Shown in pieces: positions 42,655 through 54,950 of a DNA stretch of 64,000 nucleotides. Made by a program: the position numbers and the translations under genes. Within the stretch, counting starts at the first letter, position 1. Every line of letters begins with the position of its first letter. The notes below the pieces were generated by a model that saw nothing but the letters and a program-made list of their open reading frames with translations, was not told the origin of the DNA and made no database searches. The stretch covers positions 17,193,145-17,257,144 of the forward strand of contig NC_083560.1 in the NCBI RefSeq assembly GCF_019925205.1, written 5' to 3'. This stretch comes from Metopolophium dirhodum (taxonomy: Eukaryota > Arthropoda > Insecta > Hemiptera > Aphididae).

Positions 42655-43474
42655 CCTCCCGACTATGTGGTCAATTCATAATATTGTAGCACCGCCAATT
42701 TTTGAACTCTAGTTGCGACTCTGATTTAGTATGATCGCGTGCCTTTTTGACTTCAAGTATAATTCAAAAGTAATTTACAGTCACAATTGAACATAGCAAC
42801 ATACACAATTTGCATAACGGACGACATGATACAAGTTCACTCTAATTATTATAATAAAGCAGGTTAGCATCAATATTTTTTCAAAAAAAAAAAAACAAAG
42901 TTGCTGATTTTTTCGTAAAAATAAAAATTTCGGGCACTTGGTCTGGCGTTGCAATAGTAAATTATGCAGTGTTATGGTGACGACAATCAATGCAGATGTG
43001 AATGGATTCATTAGGGCATCAAACAGAATAAAAACGAACATAATATTATAAGCACGAGTCAATATCACAATATTATAACATCTCATATAGGTATGACGAT
43101 TTGTTTTATAGCGATTATCAATAAATTTTTGATTTTCAACTGTCAATCGAATGTGCGCGGGTTTGAATTATAGACTATCTAATTGTCCCTTTTTTAGCGA
43201 CAGAAAAAATCTGTAAACGGTTTAAAGTGTGCGATTATGAACGACAAGTGTAGTGTGGTTTTGAACGACGCCCACATATTTCATTTAGCCCTATATTTTA
43301 ACGGACAGGCGTTTTATCGGAGTTTATAGATATGATTTATTTTGTCGAATGATTATTATTGATAGTTTATTATATTTAATATTTTCTCGTTTTTTATTTT
43401 TATTTTTAAATTTACAACTATTGTTTTTGCTTAGTCGATAGTTTTTTTTTCCCTGGCGAATTCAATCAATTAGT
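42655..43474. other. Non-coding stretch, weak frame
   Basis: A 121-codon minus-strand frame at 43146-42781 is hydrophobic and low in complexity with no motif. I do not support it as a gene. Confidence 0.25.
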
Positions 43475-43540
43475 CCAGCGGTTCTCAACCTGGGGTACGC
43501 GAAAAAAAATTGAGTAATGGCGGAAAAAGTGAAATTTAAT
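43475..43540 (+). mobile_element. hAT left end (CAGCGGTTCTCAACC)
   Basis: CAGCGGTTCTCAACCTGGGG at 43476 is a classic hAT terminus. The matching right end was not found before the family E copy at 43889. Confidence 0.5.
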
Positions 43541-43888
43541 GTAACTGAAACAGTTTGCTATTAACGAAAAATGTAATAATTGCGTACTGATTACAATGTA
43601 GGTAGAGTCTGCGATTTAATGTTATTAATGCGATAACATTTTATCGTTATAATATGAACACTGTAGAATGTAGATAATTTAAGTAGATCAATTTTTGTAG
43701 ATTATTTTTAGACAATTGTAGAGACTTGTTATATCGCTGTATTACAGATAGGCCGTATAAGGTACCTACACATTACACATGGTACGGTTAATAATCGTCA
43801 ACTATTCAGTTGTTATATGATATTTGTGAGTGCTACATGTACATATATTTTAACTATTAGTCAGTCGCTTTATTTCGCGAATATTACA
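43541..43888. other. AT-rich stretch, no gene
   Basis: Possibly the interior of the truncated hAT that starts at 43475. Nothing supportable. Confidence 0.3.
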
Positions 43889-44326
43889 TAATATAATAAT
43901 AAGAATATTTTTAAATACTGAAATAGCCAATGATTTACGAGAACCGAGTAGTGATTCCAAATTCCAATATTATTATTGTTAAAAAAAGAAATGTTTACTG
44001 AAATATTGTCAGTTTTATTTTTATTCAAGTTGTATTAAAAATTTGAATTGTATTTTATTTTAGTTGAGAAATGACATTAAGGATTTATCAATTATTAAAT
44101 ATTATCTAATTAGTAATTAGGTACTAATAAATTACATTATTTATAATATAGTTGGAAAAAAATTATCTATTTCTTCATCTAGATATAAATGTATGTGTAT
44201 TTTTATCATTGTCTAGATAAAAAAAAAATGACGTCATATATTTTTATCTTATCCATATTATAAATGTTGAATGAATTGTCTGTTATCTTATCCGGATGAT
44301 TTTTCGGTTATCTTTTCCCAACACTG
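43889..44326. mobile_element. Family E hAT element, right end, copy 2
   Basis: Collinear with 42211-42654 and ends TCTTTTCCCAACACTG. Left end truncated at about the same internal point as the first copy begins to match. Confidence 0.6.
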
Positions 44327-44965
44327 ACCGCAAGTTTCTACCACGGGCCGCACGGCAATGACGACGATATTATGTTCAATTGACACGTACCTCCTAATCA
44401 ATTATTATTATTACACAAGACATTGTACGATTTAACGATGATTATAATTATTATTATTTTTTTTTTTTTTACATTAAACCGTCAAATAATATTATTGTAG
44501 ACGAAACGCGGGGTATTTCGGCTTTCTTCGTCGTCCGCACTTTATTTAGCGGGAGACGTTATTCCCCCCATTGTCGCATAGTAGCGCGTTGGATTTTCAT
44601 AACTCGGCCAATAAATATTTCACACGTGATTTCACCCGCAACGCGAAAAAGACAACAACTGTACACTATTTCCATTTGACCTATTTGGTGTATTATTATT
44701 ATTACTGTTTTATTCTCGGAGGCCAGAGCCGCAAGTGCTTTCGGGTTAATCGTTCGAGCCAATACAACAATAAAGCCGATCTCACAAGGGCCTATACAAT
44801 ATTATGTACTGGGCCACAGAAGTAAACCGTATTCGACCCGCCCGTATACGCCGACGGTAATAAATAACTTTTAACAATCGTTGACGTCGTGTCTCGTGAA
44901 CTCAACGCATTCCACCGATACGATGGTATTACAGTATTTCTCGGATGCGACTCTGCGCACGTAGG
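44327..44965. other. CpG-richer single-copy stretch
   Basis: No repeat partner seen, CG dinucleotides frequent (ACGAAACGCGGGGTATTTCG at 44502, CGACCCGCCCGTATACGCCG at 44835). The frames on both strands (44559-44825) shadow one another and carry no motif. It may be conserved non-coding or near an exon. Confidence 0.25.
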
Positions 44966-45555
44966 CAGTGTGTTGGGAACAGATGACCAAAAAAATTATC
45001 TAGATAAAGAACAAAATACAACAATACATTTATCTATATAGATATCTAGATGAATATCATTTTTTTTTTACACTTCTTTTTATTGTTTTTCGGTATATTT
45101 GTAATATTATGTTTACATCAGTATAACGACATAATATTTATAATAACGACGAATTTAGCCTTTGAAATGCGGTTCTACGAAGTTAATTTTCGTTTATTTT
45201 TAAAATGAACGGGGAAATAAACCTATGCCTAATTGATTTTAATATGCTTATTATTATGGCTAGTAGAGAACGATGGTAAGTGCAATCCCGCATGCAGGTT
45301 CTCGTATTATCGTAATATTGTCATTGGCAATAACAGCGAGAAATAATATATTCTTCTAATTTTATAAATAATTCATATTGTATTAGAATTTTAGTAACGT
45401 TGGTTTTATAGTTTTTTTAGGGGCACCGTAATATTTATCTAGATAAGCCCATTTTGTATCTGAGCTAAACGTTAGATAAATCGTAACATAATTATCTAGA
45501 TACTCCGATAGATAATTTATTTCAAAAAATCTTATCTAGATAATTCCCAACACTG
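44966..45555. mobile_element. Family E hAT element, both ends present
   Basis: Starts CAGTGTGTTGGGAACAGATG and ends TTATCTAGATAATTCCCAAC then ACTG, with TATCTAGATAA motifs inside both ends. The flanking octamers CACGTAGG and CATGTATA match at only 5 of 8 positions, so the insertion is old. 590 bp, no transposase. Confidence 0.6.
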
Positions 45556-45659
45556 CATGTATAGGAACGTGCACAATATGCATATGAATTCACCGTCAAC
45601 GGATTTATTTGGAAGCTCATTCCGCAATAGTACCTCGGGTACGTGTTTTATTAGTTTTT

Positions 45660-46170
45660 AGATTCTGAGCGGAACGAGGCGGCTAGTGGTTTTACAACGG
45701 TGTTAAATTTCAATTTTTTTATCGTGTACACAAAATTTCTACCAGAAGGAGTGCTTCGATTTCGACATAATATTATTATAGTATCTTATCTTTCAGCGGA
45801 TTGGATCAACATGGTACTTTAGAAAGGTCATTTTCCGATTTTCTCGATAGTTGTTTAATGCCACGGGAAAAACCACCGACAAATTACGGAAAACCGCTAT
45901 AAACGAGATTTAAATTTCCAACGCTCCATTTATCTCCATAGAAACGAATAAAAAATAATAATATTATTATATTAATTAAAGTTATAGGCTATATAATAAA
46001 TAATAATAATGTAAAATCACCAGACTGATAAAACGTCTCCGCTCAGAATCGTTTTTCATATACAACGATATTACCTATATCATTGAATTCGAATTCGAGT
46101 TTAATACAATCCATTGTACACTGACCCAGTTGTGACCTACTGTACAGCAGAGTGACATCCACTTATCCGC
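45660..46170 (+). repeat. Family C interspersed repeat
   Basis: Full-length relative of 30084-30574, from AGATTCTGAGCGGAACGAGG to GCAGAGTGACATCCACTTAT. Confidence 0.7.
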
Positions 46171-46889
46171 TTTTTTTAATCATCACTATGGTGGCTGTCC
46201 CGCCCGACGAAGACCGTTATAAAAAAAAAAAAAAAATCAAGACATAGTGATATAATATTGCGTAACCAATGTCGACGGATGTAAATAAACAAAAAAATAA
46301 TTGATTTTCGAGAAACAAAACTAAATTCCTGTGTTCAGAGCCACCGTGCAGTGTTTGTCTTACGTGTGTGTATTTATATAATATCTAACTCCGTTCATTT
46401 GAAAATTGATTACACGTCTATAATGATAAATATTTTATCATCTGTGACCAATGGCATTCCGGCGCTGACCGTGCCGAAGATTTGAGTTATTTTTATGAAT
46501 ATAATATATTTTGTAAAAAAAAATGTGTATGCTATATTTAAACTGATTACAATACTTTTAACATGTAACTTACCAATGGTGACCCTATAAATAAAAAAAT
46601 ATTTTCTTTTTCCGTGAGCTGAAAATAATGTATGAAGTGTGAGCTACCCATTAGTTACCTATATTACTGAAAAAAAAAAATCCATAAACACCCACCAAGT
46701 CTCAAGTAATGTATTTACATGTATTTTTTTTATAACGGTCCAGTGGTTTTTGAGTCTGTTGATTACAGACCAACCAACGTCGATAAACATAATATAATAT
46801 ATAATATTACATGGTGTAAGCAAGCAAACACTGATTATTGGAATTTTTAAACGTACTCAAAGACAATTTATTTGAAGTTAAATTCTTGA
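46171..46889. other. Non-coding stretch with retroelement-like tail
   Basis: Around 46590-46780 phrases such as TATAACGGTCCAGTGGTTTT and TGATTACAGACCAACCAACG look like the conserved 3' region of dispersed insect retroelements. No coding part. Confidence 0.35.
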
Positions 46890-47150
46890 GTTTTTTTGTG
46901 CTAGGTGTACTGTCTTGTCCTGTGGCGATGATGCATATTTCTGTTTATCAGATGAGGACCCCCTCGTTTACTTTAATTAAATCAGAAAAGAAATTTAATA
47001 GTCATCAAAATCTGACAGTTCTACAAAGCTTGAGAGTTATTCCCGTAAAGTCATTTTTTTTCGATATAATACACCCTATCAACCCCCCTCCCCCCTAAAT
47101 AGATATCGGGTAGTAGATTAGTGGAAAAGTCTTATAATTGAGGTGGCAGC
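46890..47150 (-). repeat. Family B repeat, inverted partial copy
   Basis: TTCTACAAAGCTTGAGAGTT, ATAATACACCCTATCAACCC and GATATCGGGTAGTAGATTAG are the inverse of 23790-23900. Confidence 0.6.
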
Positions 47151-47722
47151 TAAAATATAAAATTTAATTTTCAAATTTTATAGAATTGTGGAAAGTTTGA
47201 AAAACTGGCACAGGGACCCTTAAGTCTGTTATAGAGATGGAAAGCACATACTTCTGTCTTCGACGGGTTAGGATTTACAAATGTAATCGCTCATTATTTT
47301 TAGGTCATTGGTCAAAATTTCGCTCCCTGCACATTATGCTAAAATTACGCTTCTTAAGTAATGCAACAAATCTTGAGAATTTGAAAATATGGACTTAAAG
47401 TGTATCAAAATTCCAAAAACCAGATTTTGAATAACTGCATTACTAAAAAAAAAATTGGGACGAGAATGTTTGGTAGATCAACGTGTATGTAATATTATTA
47501 TGTTACTTGCGATCGTTTTGTCTTAAATCAATTTAAAATCGCTCTTACAGTTTACACTTAATAAACTTTGTTTGTACGTAAACGTACATAATAATGTTAA
47601 AACAAAATATTGTTTGATAGGTAATTTAATTTATGAGTATACGTTTTTCCGAGTATAAGTCATAAACCTGTAATAATTATGCAGACTAATCACAAACATT
47701 TGATATTATAATATAATTTCAG
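47151..47722. other. Non-coding stretch
   Basis: No feature seen other than the acceptor-like TATAATTTCAG at its end. Confidence 0.3.
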
Positions 47723-48070
47723 AAATGTATTTTAATTTTAATACGTACCTTTGGGGTGTATATTCAGAGAGATCGTTTAGATACTATAAATTACCTTAAG
47801 ATTAATTTTCCGAGCAAGTTAATTGCGTTATCTCAAAAGGCACGTGTTCGCCATTATGAAACAAAATTGTTCAAATCAAATAATCACTTTGAAAAACACG
47901 TTTCAAACGACTATAATTATTATATATTATTATTATTATATAAAATTCTGATGACAATTTCATTGGTTATTTTTTTATTATTTTCAATGAATCGAGTGTA
48001 TGACATGTTATTTGGAATGAGAAATTCAGTTACATCAAAAAAAGTTTTATCTCTTAGTACTTCGCACTAG
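47723..48070 (+). CDS. Hypothetical terminal exon (115 codons)
   Basis: TATAATTTCAG at 47712-47722 is a plausible splice acceptor, and the frame is then open from KCILILIRTFGVYIQ through FPSKLIALSQKARVRHYETK to a hydrophobic segment (YYILLLLYKILMTISLVIFL) and stops at 48070. There is no ATG until about 47950. I do not recognise a domain, and the A/T-rich codons match the surrounding DNA. It is the longest unassigned open stretch here but may still be chance or part of a decayed transposon. Confidence 0.2.
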   Translation, partial: KCILILIRTFGVYIQRDRLDTINYLKINFPSKLIALSQKARVRHYETKLFKSNNHFEKHVSNDYNYYILLLLYKILMTISLVIFLLFSMNRVYDMLFGMRNSVTSKKVLSLSTSH

Positions 48071-49489
48071 TCATCTGTACACTGGTTTTTAGTTAGGAAT
48101 TTGAAAACAAAATTGTAACCAGCAGTCTAGAAATAGTAATAAAAGGAATGAACATGTTTTTTTTATCGATTTATCACTTTAACGGTCGCACAACCGTTTT
48201 TTGGAGCAAAATAACCTATTTACGCACTCCAATGTACTGCGGCCTCGAGTTTTACTTCGTTAATAGTTTTGGAAACATATTTGAATTTTATATGTAATCT
48301 AATTTGAATCCTATGAGTGAGAATTATAAAAACATTTTTAAAGAAATATTATGTTTTTACGGTTAAAATTTTTAAAAATATGATATTTTTTCTACATTTC
48401 AAGTGAGAATTTTGATTTTTCTAAGAATAATTCATTTAAAATTTGGTTCAAACGATCCAGAGTTGACTCGCCAATAGATTTAAAATCTGTTCCCAAAATT
48501 AATATCGAAGTAAAAATCGATTCAGTACAATGAAAAGCGTATAGGTCTATTGTGCTTAAAAATAAAAACGGTAGTGTGGACACCCTTAAGTGAGGTATCA
48601 TGAGCATTCTTAGCCTGTAATAATTTATATATACTTATGACTAAATACGACAGATTTATACGCTCTTATAATAACAGTTCTTGTTAAATACGCACTAAAA
48701 AACAGTCAAAATATGCAGAATAAAATTTAAGCTTTCGTTAAATTTACTATTTTTTTTTATTCTATTTCGTAATTTACAATGAAGCATAATATAATATAGG
48801 ACACAGATGCAGTACAAAAATGTAATAATCAATTTTTCTTATTGACTGTGATAATTGTAAATTGAAAAAAATTAATTATATTTTGTAAACCAAATAGTAA
48901 AATAAACTAAGAATACAATTTATTTTCAATTATTAATGCATTTTGAATAATTGTATATTGCAGAAACCAAGTAAACGGTATGTGGTTGTATTAGGTATTG
49001 TATAATTTACGTGTTGTTTCGGACATCTTATCAAGAAGATTATATTAAATGAACAATATTAAGCCGAGACAGGTAAAGCCACGTCTTCACTATAATAAGA
49101 CTCATATAGGTAGGTCGTTTTATCTGGGTAAATATTCTTTGAAACTTAATAAATATTTTATTTATAAACGCAATAATTTAGTCCATAAGTCATTATACAC
49201 TTGATACAATTTGAATTTCGTTAAAACCTCTACTTTCAAACATTCTGCGAACGACTGTACAATCGAACCGTTTGAACGAGATTACGATTACAACAGCTTA
49301 AGTTTCCGACAAAAAATACGACTTAATACTCAAACTAAAGCACTTCAGCTTGTGTATACATTATTCATATTTACGGTGGATAATATATTTCATACATTAC
49401 TGTAACAACGTAAAAATAAGATAAATATAGGATGACTCCTGTCGATATAGTTAATAGTTATATTAAAATAGTAAAAGTTAGAGTAGTAA
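48071..49489. other. Long AT-rich stretch, no gene
   Basis: Small frames at 48392-48607 (-) and 49211-49405 (+) lack motifs. No repeat pairing noted. Confidence 0.3.
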
Positions 49490-49493
49490 AATC

Positions 49494-50790
49494 GAAGGGT
49501 CCGGTGCAACAACCGGTAACTCCAATTTTTTTGGAAATTGACTTTTTGATTGAATAATAACAATGAAAAAATTCTTTATCTATGGATGCAACAACAGTAT
49601 ATCTCCGATTATTATATACGGAGATAATGCATGAAATGGAGTTATCCGTTTTTGTAATTCGGTGCGACAAACGGATAACTCCGGAGTTATCTGGTTGTTG
49701 CGCCCAGCTGGTCACAATGATATAAACGCGTTTGTTTTGATGAAATCTTTATCACTGATGTTAAAAATCACCTAAGAAACGGCGATAGATGTTAATGTTT
49801 TTATGTTAAATTGGTGACTCGTGGAATGTGAAATGTAAATCGTGATTCGTGTTAGACATGTTATAGTATTTTTATTGTGTTATACCTACGCGAGGGTGTT
49901 GCATGACATTGTGTTATGCATGTAAGTACCTAATATAATTTATACTTTAATATTGTTTTATTATGATAGTAATAACAAAAATGTGTTTTTCAGGAATGAA
50001 AAGATATTATTCCTTATTAATTAAGTTGGACGATTGGTGATTATAAAAATCATTATAGTTTTAAACAAAAAGTAGATTTCAATAATTATTCAAATTAATA
50101 GTACTAGAAAAAATTTGTTTTAATTAGATAAATATTTTGTTTTGTTCCAGAAAAGATGATGTTCATGACAAATGATTTATAAATGAATATTCTGTATTTT
50201 TTTTTAATATTTAAATGTAATACTAAGATTTGCCTATTCAAGATGAATATTTGGGATATTATTATTTATTATTAACTTTTAAGAAGGTACCTACTAAATA
50301 TTTTATTTATTTTTTTAAATGTTTATGCTCTAAATAAGGTGTTATTATGAAACTTATATAAAAATAAAAAAATAAAAAAGATAATATTTCCAAAACACAA
50401 TTTTTTTTTTCCATACTTACCCATCTATTATTTTTATAAAAAACTATAATCTTCATATGTAATCAAAGAAATCTTTGTAAAAATATGTTTAAAAATAAAC
50501 TGTTTTATCATGAAAAAAATATATATATATATTTTAGTTTTGAAATTTAGCACTTTTCTGATCAAGAACCAGATAACTCCACGTTAAGTTCAACTTTGAA
50601 AAATATTTTCGGTTACAAAATTTAAAACTAGGATTTTGATATTTAGATATAATTATTTATTGTTATGTCCTCAACTTAAATATACCGACAGATTAATCCT
50701 GTCTTCAATGTAAAATTAAGGAAAGTGTTATATCTTCATCCTGAACATTTTTCCAAAATGGAGTTATCTGGTTGTTGCACCGGACCCTTC
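49494..50790. mobile_element. Unclassified TIR element (1,297 bp)
   Basis: The left end GAAGGGTCCGGTGCAACAAC continues CGGTAACTCCA. The right end, inverted, gives GAAGGGTCCGGTGCAACAAC then CAGATAACTCCA, so the termini agree over about 31 bp with two or three differences. AATC flanks both sides (49490-49493, 50791-50794), suggesting a 4-bp duplication. A GGAGTTATC[TC]G[GT]TTGTTGC motif recurs inside (about 49615-49705, 50565-50582). No transposase is encoded. The 85-codon minus-strand frame at 49715-49458 lies across the terminus and is not a gene. Confidence 0.75.
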
Positions 50791-50794
50791 AATC

Positions 50795-51692
50795 ACGCCT
50801 CCAGGTGTTCGGAGGGCTCTCGAGATCGTGTATTCGAGAATTAGATCAAATACACCGTGCAATATAATTTTATGGAAAAAAGCACATAGAATGTATTAAC
50901 CGCAATCAACATAAAATATTATATTACATGCCTTACCTGATTCGCAGTTGTTTGTAGATAATATTGCAGGAGTTTGAGGTTTTAGATGAAACAATACGTA
51001 ATACTCCAAATACACAAATCGAATTAAAGAACGCACTGATTATATTGCTCGCACAAGGATTCCAGTTGTCGCTCGTTGAAATCGGTTTCTTTTTGGACTC
51101 GAGAGGTTCTTACTCTGGTGGTTGGTGCTCATGCACTGGTTTAAGGGACGGCGCGAGCATGCTGACCAGAGAGTGGTAGGCGGCTTTATCGAAAAGTTAT
51201 CGCGAGCCTGGGAACTAGATTATTGTTTGGCGTCAGCATAAAATAAAGTCACACACATCCTGCGTAATACCGTTACAAGTGCGTGCCGATATCTGAATTG
51301 TCGTTGTTAATGGTTTTGTTTGATGCGGCCGATTTCTACAAACGACAGTCTGGCCGTTGTTTATTATTCCGTAAAATTTTAGTTTATTATAATGGTGTGT
51401 GAGCATATCATCACATATGTATTTCATACATTACCACGTTCGCATCATTATGAGTAAGGTTTACAGAGCGAGGATTACATTTTTTTAACAACTCGAAGAA
51501 ACGCAGACGCAATCAAACAACTCAGGTCCGAAACAATACCGAAATACGACGCGATTGAGCACAGAAATATATGAATTCATCGAAGCAAATCATAATATTA
51601 TATTATATTAATAAAAGGATATTGTTCGAACAAGTCAAATTTCGTAAACTTAAATATTTTATCGTTGGTTCGGGATAGCCATCTGGATAACA
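50795..51692. other. Non-coding stretch, weak frame
   Basis: A 71-codon frame at 50964-51179 (with FQLSLVEIGFFLDSRG) has no recognised domain. No other feature. Confidence 0.25.
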
Positions 51693-51925
51693 ATCAGGGT
51701 TGGGCAATATATTTGATACAATTGTATGAAGTTTCGGGTATCTTGTATCGCGGTACATTTTTATTCGATGCATCGAGAATTTCAAAAAATAATTTTATCT
51801 ATACATTATGCGATACGATTCTGCATTTTAATATAAAAATTAATATTAAATGCAGTATTATTTTAATACAATTTAATATTTATTTTACGAATACAAATTC
51901 GGGTAAGTTTACTGGTCACAAGTGA
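51690..51925 (+). mobile_element. Possible hAT left end (CAGGGTTGGGCAAT)
   Basis: CAGGGTTGGGCAATATATTT at 51691, followed by ATACAATTGTAT and GATACGATTC motifs, resembles hAT MITE ends. No right end was found. Confidence 0.35.
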
Positions 51926-52769
51926 TTTTCTGTAGGCTGTAGGTTGTTGGAAATTATTTTTCAACACATTACCTATGGTTATAGGGATGTAAGCTTGAAA
52001 ATCTCCGCACGATTTTTGATACATTAAGATCATTGTGTTCAAGCGGGACGTCCTCTCTTAAACGTTGTGAAATTACCGAGGTGAAAAAAACAACGTACTG
52101 GGAACATACAAATGTATACTACTCACTTACCATAAATTCTGTTGTTATATCCCATCGTAAAAAAAAATTTTGTGTCACCTCATCAGTTATCAGTCCTCTT
52201 TTACGCTTCCAAAACTGCTATATAAAATGCAAATAAATGCAATAAAATGCTATACAAATTAGGTATTATCTAAATGAGCGGGGTGCGTGGCCCTCCTCAG
52301 CCCAACAACCCTGGTAACAATTATAATATCAGAAACGTTGATCAAACAATTAGCACGGTGTAACATCTACAACGGTTGGAGTAAATTCAATCAGTTACTG
52401 ATAATCGTGTTTAAGTTACTCCAATCTGGCTATGAAATACGCGTTTCAACATTGGACAGTTGTAGGTACTATTATAGTTCATCTCGAAAATCCCAATAAT
52501 TAAATATTATATAACGTGACCATATATCATTGTCAGTATGTGTCATGTGATCATTGTTTGTTATAATATATATACCTAATGCCTATGATATAACAAGCAA
52601 TCACGGTAAAAAGGATAAATGCACATTACGTTAATGGTTGTAAACATAATGTGATTTGGGTTAGGTTTTATCCATTGTTTTGTTTTGAAAAATACAAAAA
52701 AAAAAACTAACTTTCAAATTTTATTTAGTGATAAGAACTTGTTACCTATAGGCAGGATGTATTATAATT
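51926..52769. other. Non-coding stretch
   Basis: No feature supported. Confidence 0.3.
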
Positions 52770-52905
52770 TTTTTTCTGGTGGAATTCACGTGTACGTTTT
52801 TTCACCTGTAGTTTCTTCGGGGGGAATTCACACGTGACATGTCTTACCTGTAGTTAATTTTGTGTGGAATTTACCATTTTCGGGCGGAATTTTAATGCGC
52901 CTGTT
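52770..52905. repeat. Three spaced GGAATTCAC-type repeats
   Basis: GGTGGAATTCACGTGTACGT...CACCTGTAGTTT, GGGGGAATTCACACGTGACA...TACCTGTAGTTAA and a weaker GTGGAATTTACCATTTTCGG follow each other at about 45-55 bp spacing. The second contains the palindrome CACACGTG. They could be an old tandem repeat or clustered binding sites. Confidence 0.5.
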
Positions 52906-53267
52906 TGTGAAGATTGTTGTACCGTACCGAGAAATAGAGATCTTAAGCGGCCAGACAATTCGGGATTAACGGTATCGCCTAAACGAGCAGTCGCATCAAA
53001 CGATTCTGCAAGCAACAAACACATAAATTATTTCGGTTGTACGATAGGTAATGCGTAGGTGTTCCGTGTGCGAGTCAACACTATAGTACGAAACCGTATT
53101 GTTTACATATTAAAAACCAAATGTTTAAATTACTCGACCGCACTAGAAAATGATTTCGGTCGTCAGCAGGTACTAAAAGCATAAAATTATTAAAGTGATT
53201 GGAAGAACTATTGAATTGTTCGTTTTAAACGAGTTTTCGGTCCCATGAAATAATGAAGCAAAAAAGG
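52906..53267. other. Non-coding stretch, weak frame
   Basis: A 64-codon frame across 52864-53058 (MEFTIFGRNFNAPVCEDCC...) lacks a known domain. Confidence 0.25.
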
Positions 53268-53432
53268 TGGACGAGTGGGTACCGCTCTGTTGTCATTCGG
53301 TTGTCGAGTGGGTAACTGTAATGGATATCGTGTCAAGTTTAATAAATAAATAAATATCGTCGGACGATATCGAATCATTGTATACGAAACACTGAGGGCG
53401 AAGACGGTTTATCAGTCCACATCACCAAGTCT
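53268..53432 (-). repeat. Family C end part, inverted
   Basis: GAGTGGGTACCGCTCTGTTG, TAATGGATATCGTGTCAAGT and GAGGGCGAAGACGGTTTATC correspond to the inverted family C end, close to 54770-54950. Confidence 0.5.
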
Positions 53433-53703
53433 GTTCTGTGATATTATTGCTATTCAATCAATTACTTTTCCTATTGGACATTGGTAGTATAATAACTGTA
53501 TGTCGATATATTTTTTGCCGAAAACATTGAACCAGAAAATGTCATTGTGTATAGGTATGAAAAATAATAATAATATACTTTAAAAGTATCAAATACCCAT
53601 GGTAAATATTTTAGAATTACAATAAAAAAACCACTAAACCCGTCATTCTATTTGTTCGAATGTCTAATTTCGCCAAAGTTTAAACTTTAAATAACTATAT
53701 AAG
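53433..53703. other. Non-coding spacer
   Basis: No feature. Confidence 0.3.
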
Positions 53704-53850
53704 CAGTGTTAGGACTTATCTAGATAAATTATCCAGATAATTATTTTTTCATCTTTTATCTTATCTAGATAAATAAATGTAAGTTATCTAAGCATTTATT
53801 TTAGATAAAAACTTAACTTGTCTAGATAAATTTACAAGATAATTTTTTTT
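53704..53850 (+). mobile_element. Family E hAT element, left end
   Basis: CAGTGTTAGGACTTATCTAG followed by CATCTTTTATCTTATCTAGA matches the left part of 17110-17483. A TATCTAGATAA-rich patch at 54655-54725 may be its far side, without the terminal CACTG. Confidence 0.6.
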
Positions 53851-54769
53851 GGAGAAAACTAGCTAGATCTGTTCGAAAATGTTTTATTTTTATTCTCATT
53901 ATCTGAGGCACAACTTGTACGTAAAATAGCATCCAGGGCTAAAAACATATGACGTTATTCTGAAAAGACGATAAATTATTCCTATTTAGTACTTATTACT
54001 TATTAGTAATTAATATTCTGTATTCGGTTAATAATATATTATAATATAATATACCAATTAATTTATGTAATTAGCCTATATTAGTATATTACTGTCGCAA
54101 CAAATATGTCAAATTCCCAGAACTTTATAAATATTCTTAAGCTATAATTAAAATACGAATAATAGAACAGATGGCAAGTTATAACCACCGCCGTCCCAAA
54201 CAAAATTCCATAAAATATAATATTATTCATTGAGAAACAAAGATAAACCAGCCGTCTATTCTTTCCGTATGTGCAATGCGTCTGAAATTAGTGACAATTG
54301 ATAAGTCTGACGAGCAATACATGAGATGCTATTTATATATTTCGGGTTTTATGTTTTATACCATAAATCTATGGACTATAAACAATCGGTAAACCAATTT
54401 TAATTGCACATGACTTATAATAATAATAAACATTATGTCGTATACACAAATACATAATCCTCGTAAATATCTTTTCAATGTTGTTAATATTAATAATAAT
54501 AATAATAGTACGTGACACGAAAAGTGGCCGGTGACACCACCACCAGCCCGGCAAGAATGGCCGTTAGCCATGGGTTTTCTTGTGTGTGTATTATTTTGTG
54601 TACTTACATGACGGTATATATATTTTTTTAAATTAGTTGTTCTAATTATAATTTCTAAAATTATCTGTTATTTAAATATTTAGATAATTATCTAGATAAA
54701 ATATTTTTATCTTTTATCTTTTTGTCAGATGAATTTGATTTGTTTATTTCTAACTAAAAAACCGTAGAA
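53851..54769. other. AT-rich stretch, no gene
   Basis: Overlapping minus-strand frames at 54356-54571 have no motif. May be the interior of the element that begins at 53704. Confidence 0.3.
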
Positions 54770-54950
54770 GTCGCTCTGCTGCGGGTGTCGAGTGTACTTC
54801 GGCCAGCGTGTACCACTGTGCTGTACATAAATTGCCAAGTGGATCACCGTAATGGATATTGTGTTAAGTTTGAGTTCAACGATATCGAATTCTTTGTAGG
54901 TGTACGAAAAACGATTCTGAGGGCAAATACGGTCTGTCAGCCACGTCACT
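54770..54950 (-). repeat. Family C end part, inverted
   Basis: GTCGCTCTGCTGCGGGTGTC, CACCGTAATGGATATTGTGT, AAACGATTCTGAGGGCAAAT and ACGGTCTGTCAGCC. Confidence 0.55.

Noticed and set aside
42781..43146. 121-codon minus-strand ORF
   Set aside because: Hydrophobic, biased composition with no motif. An AT-rich sequence readily yields such frames.
44559..44825. Overlapping plus and minus ORFs of 84 and 67 codons
   Set aside because: Mutual shadows in a CpG-richer block, without motifs or splice context.
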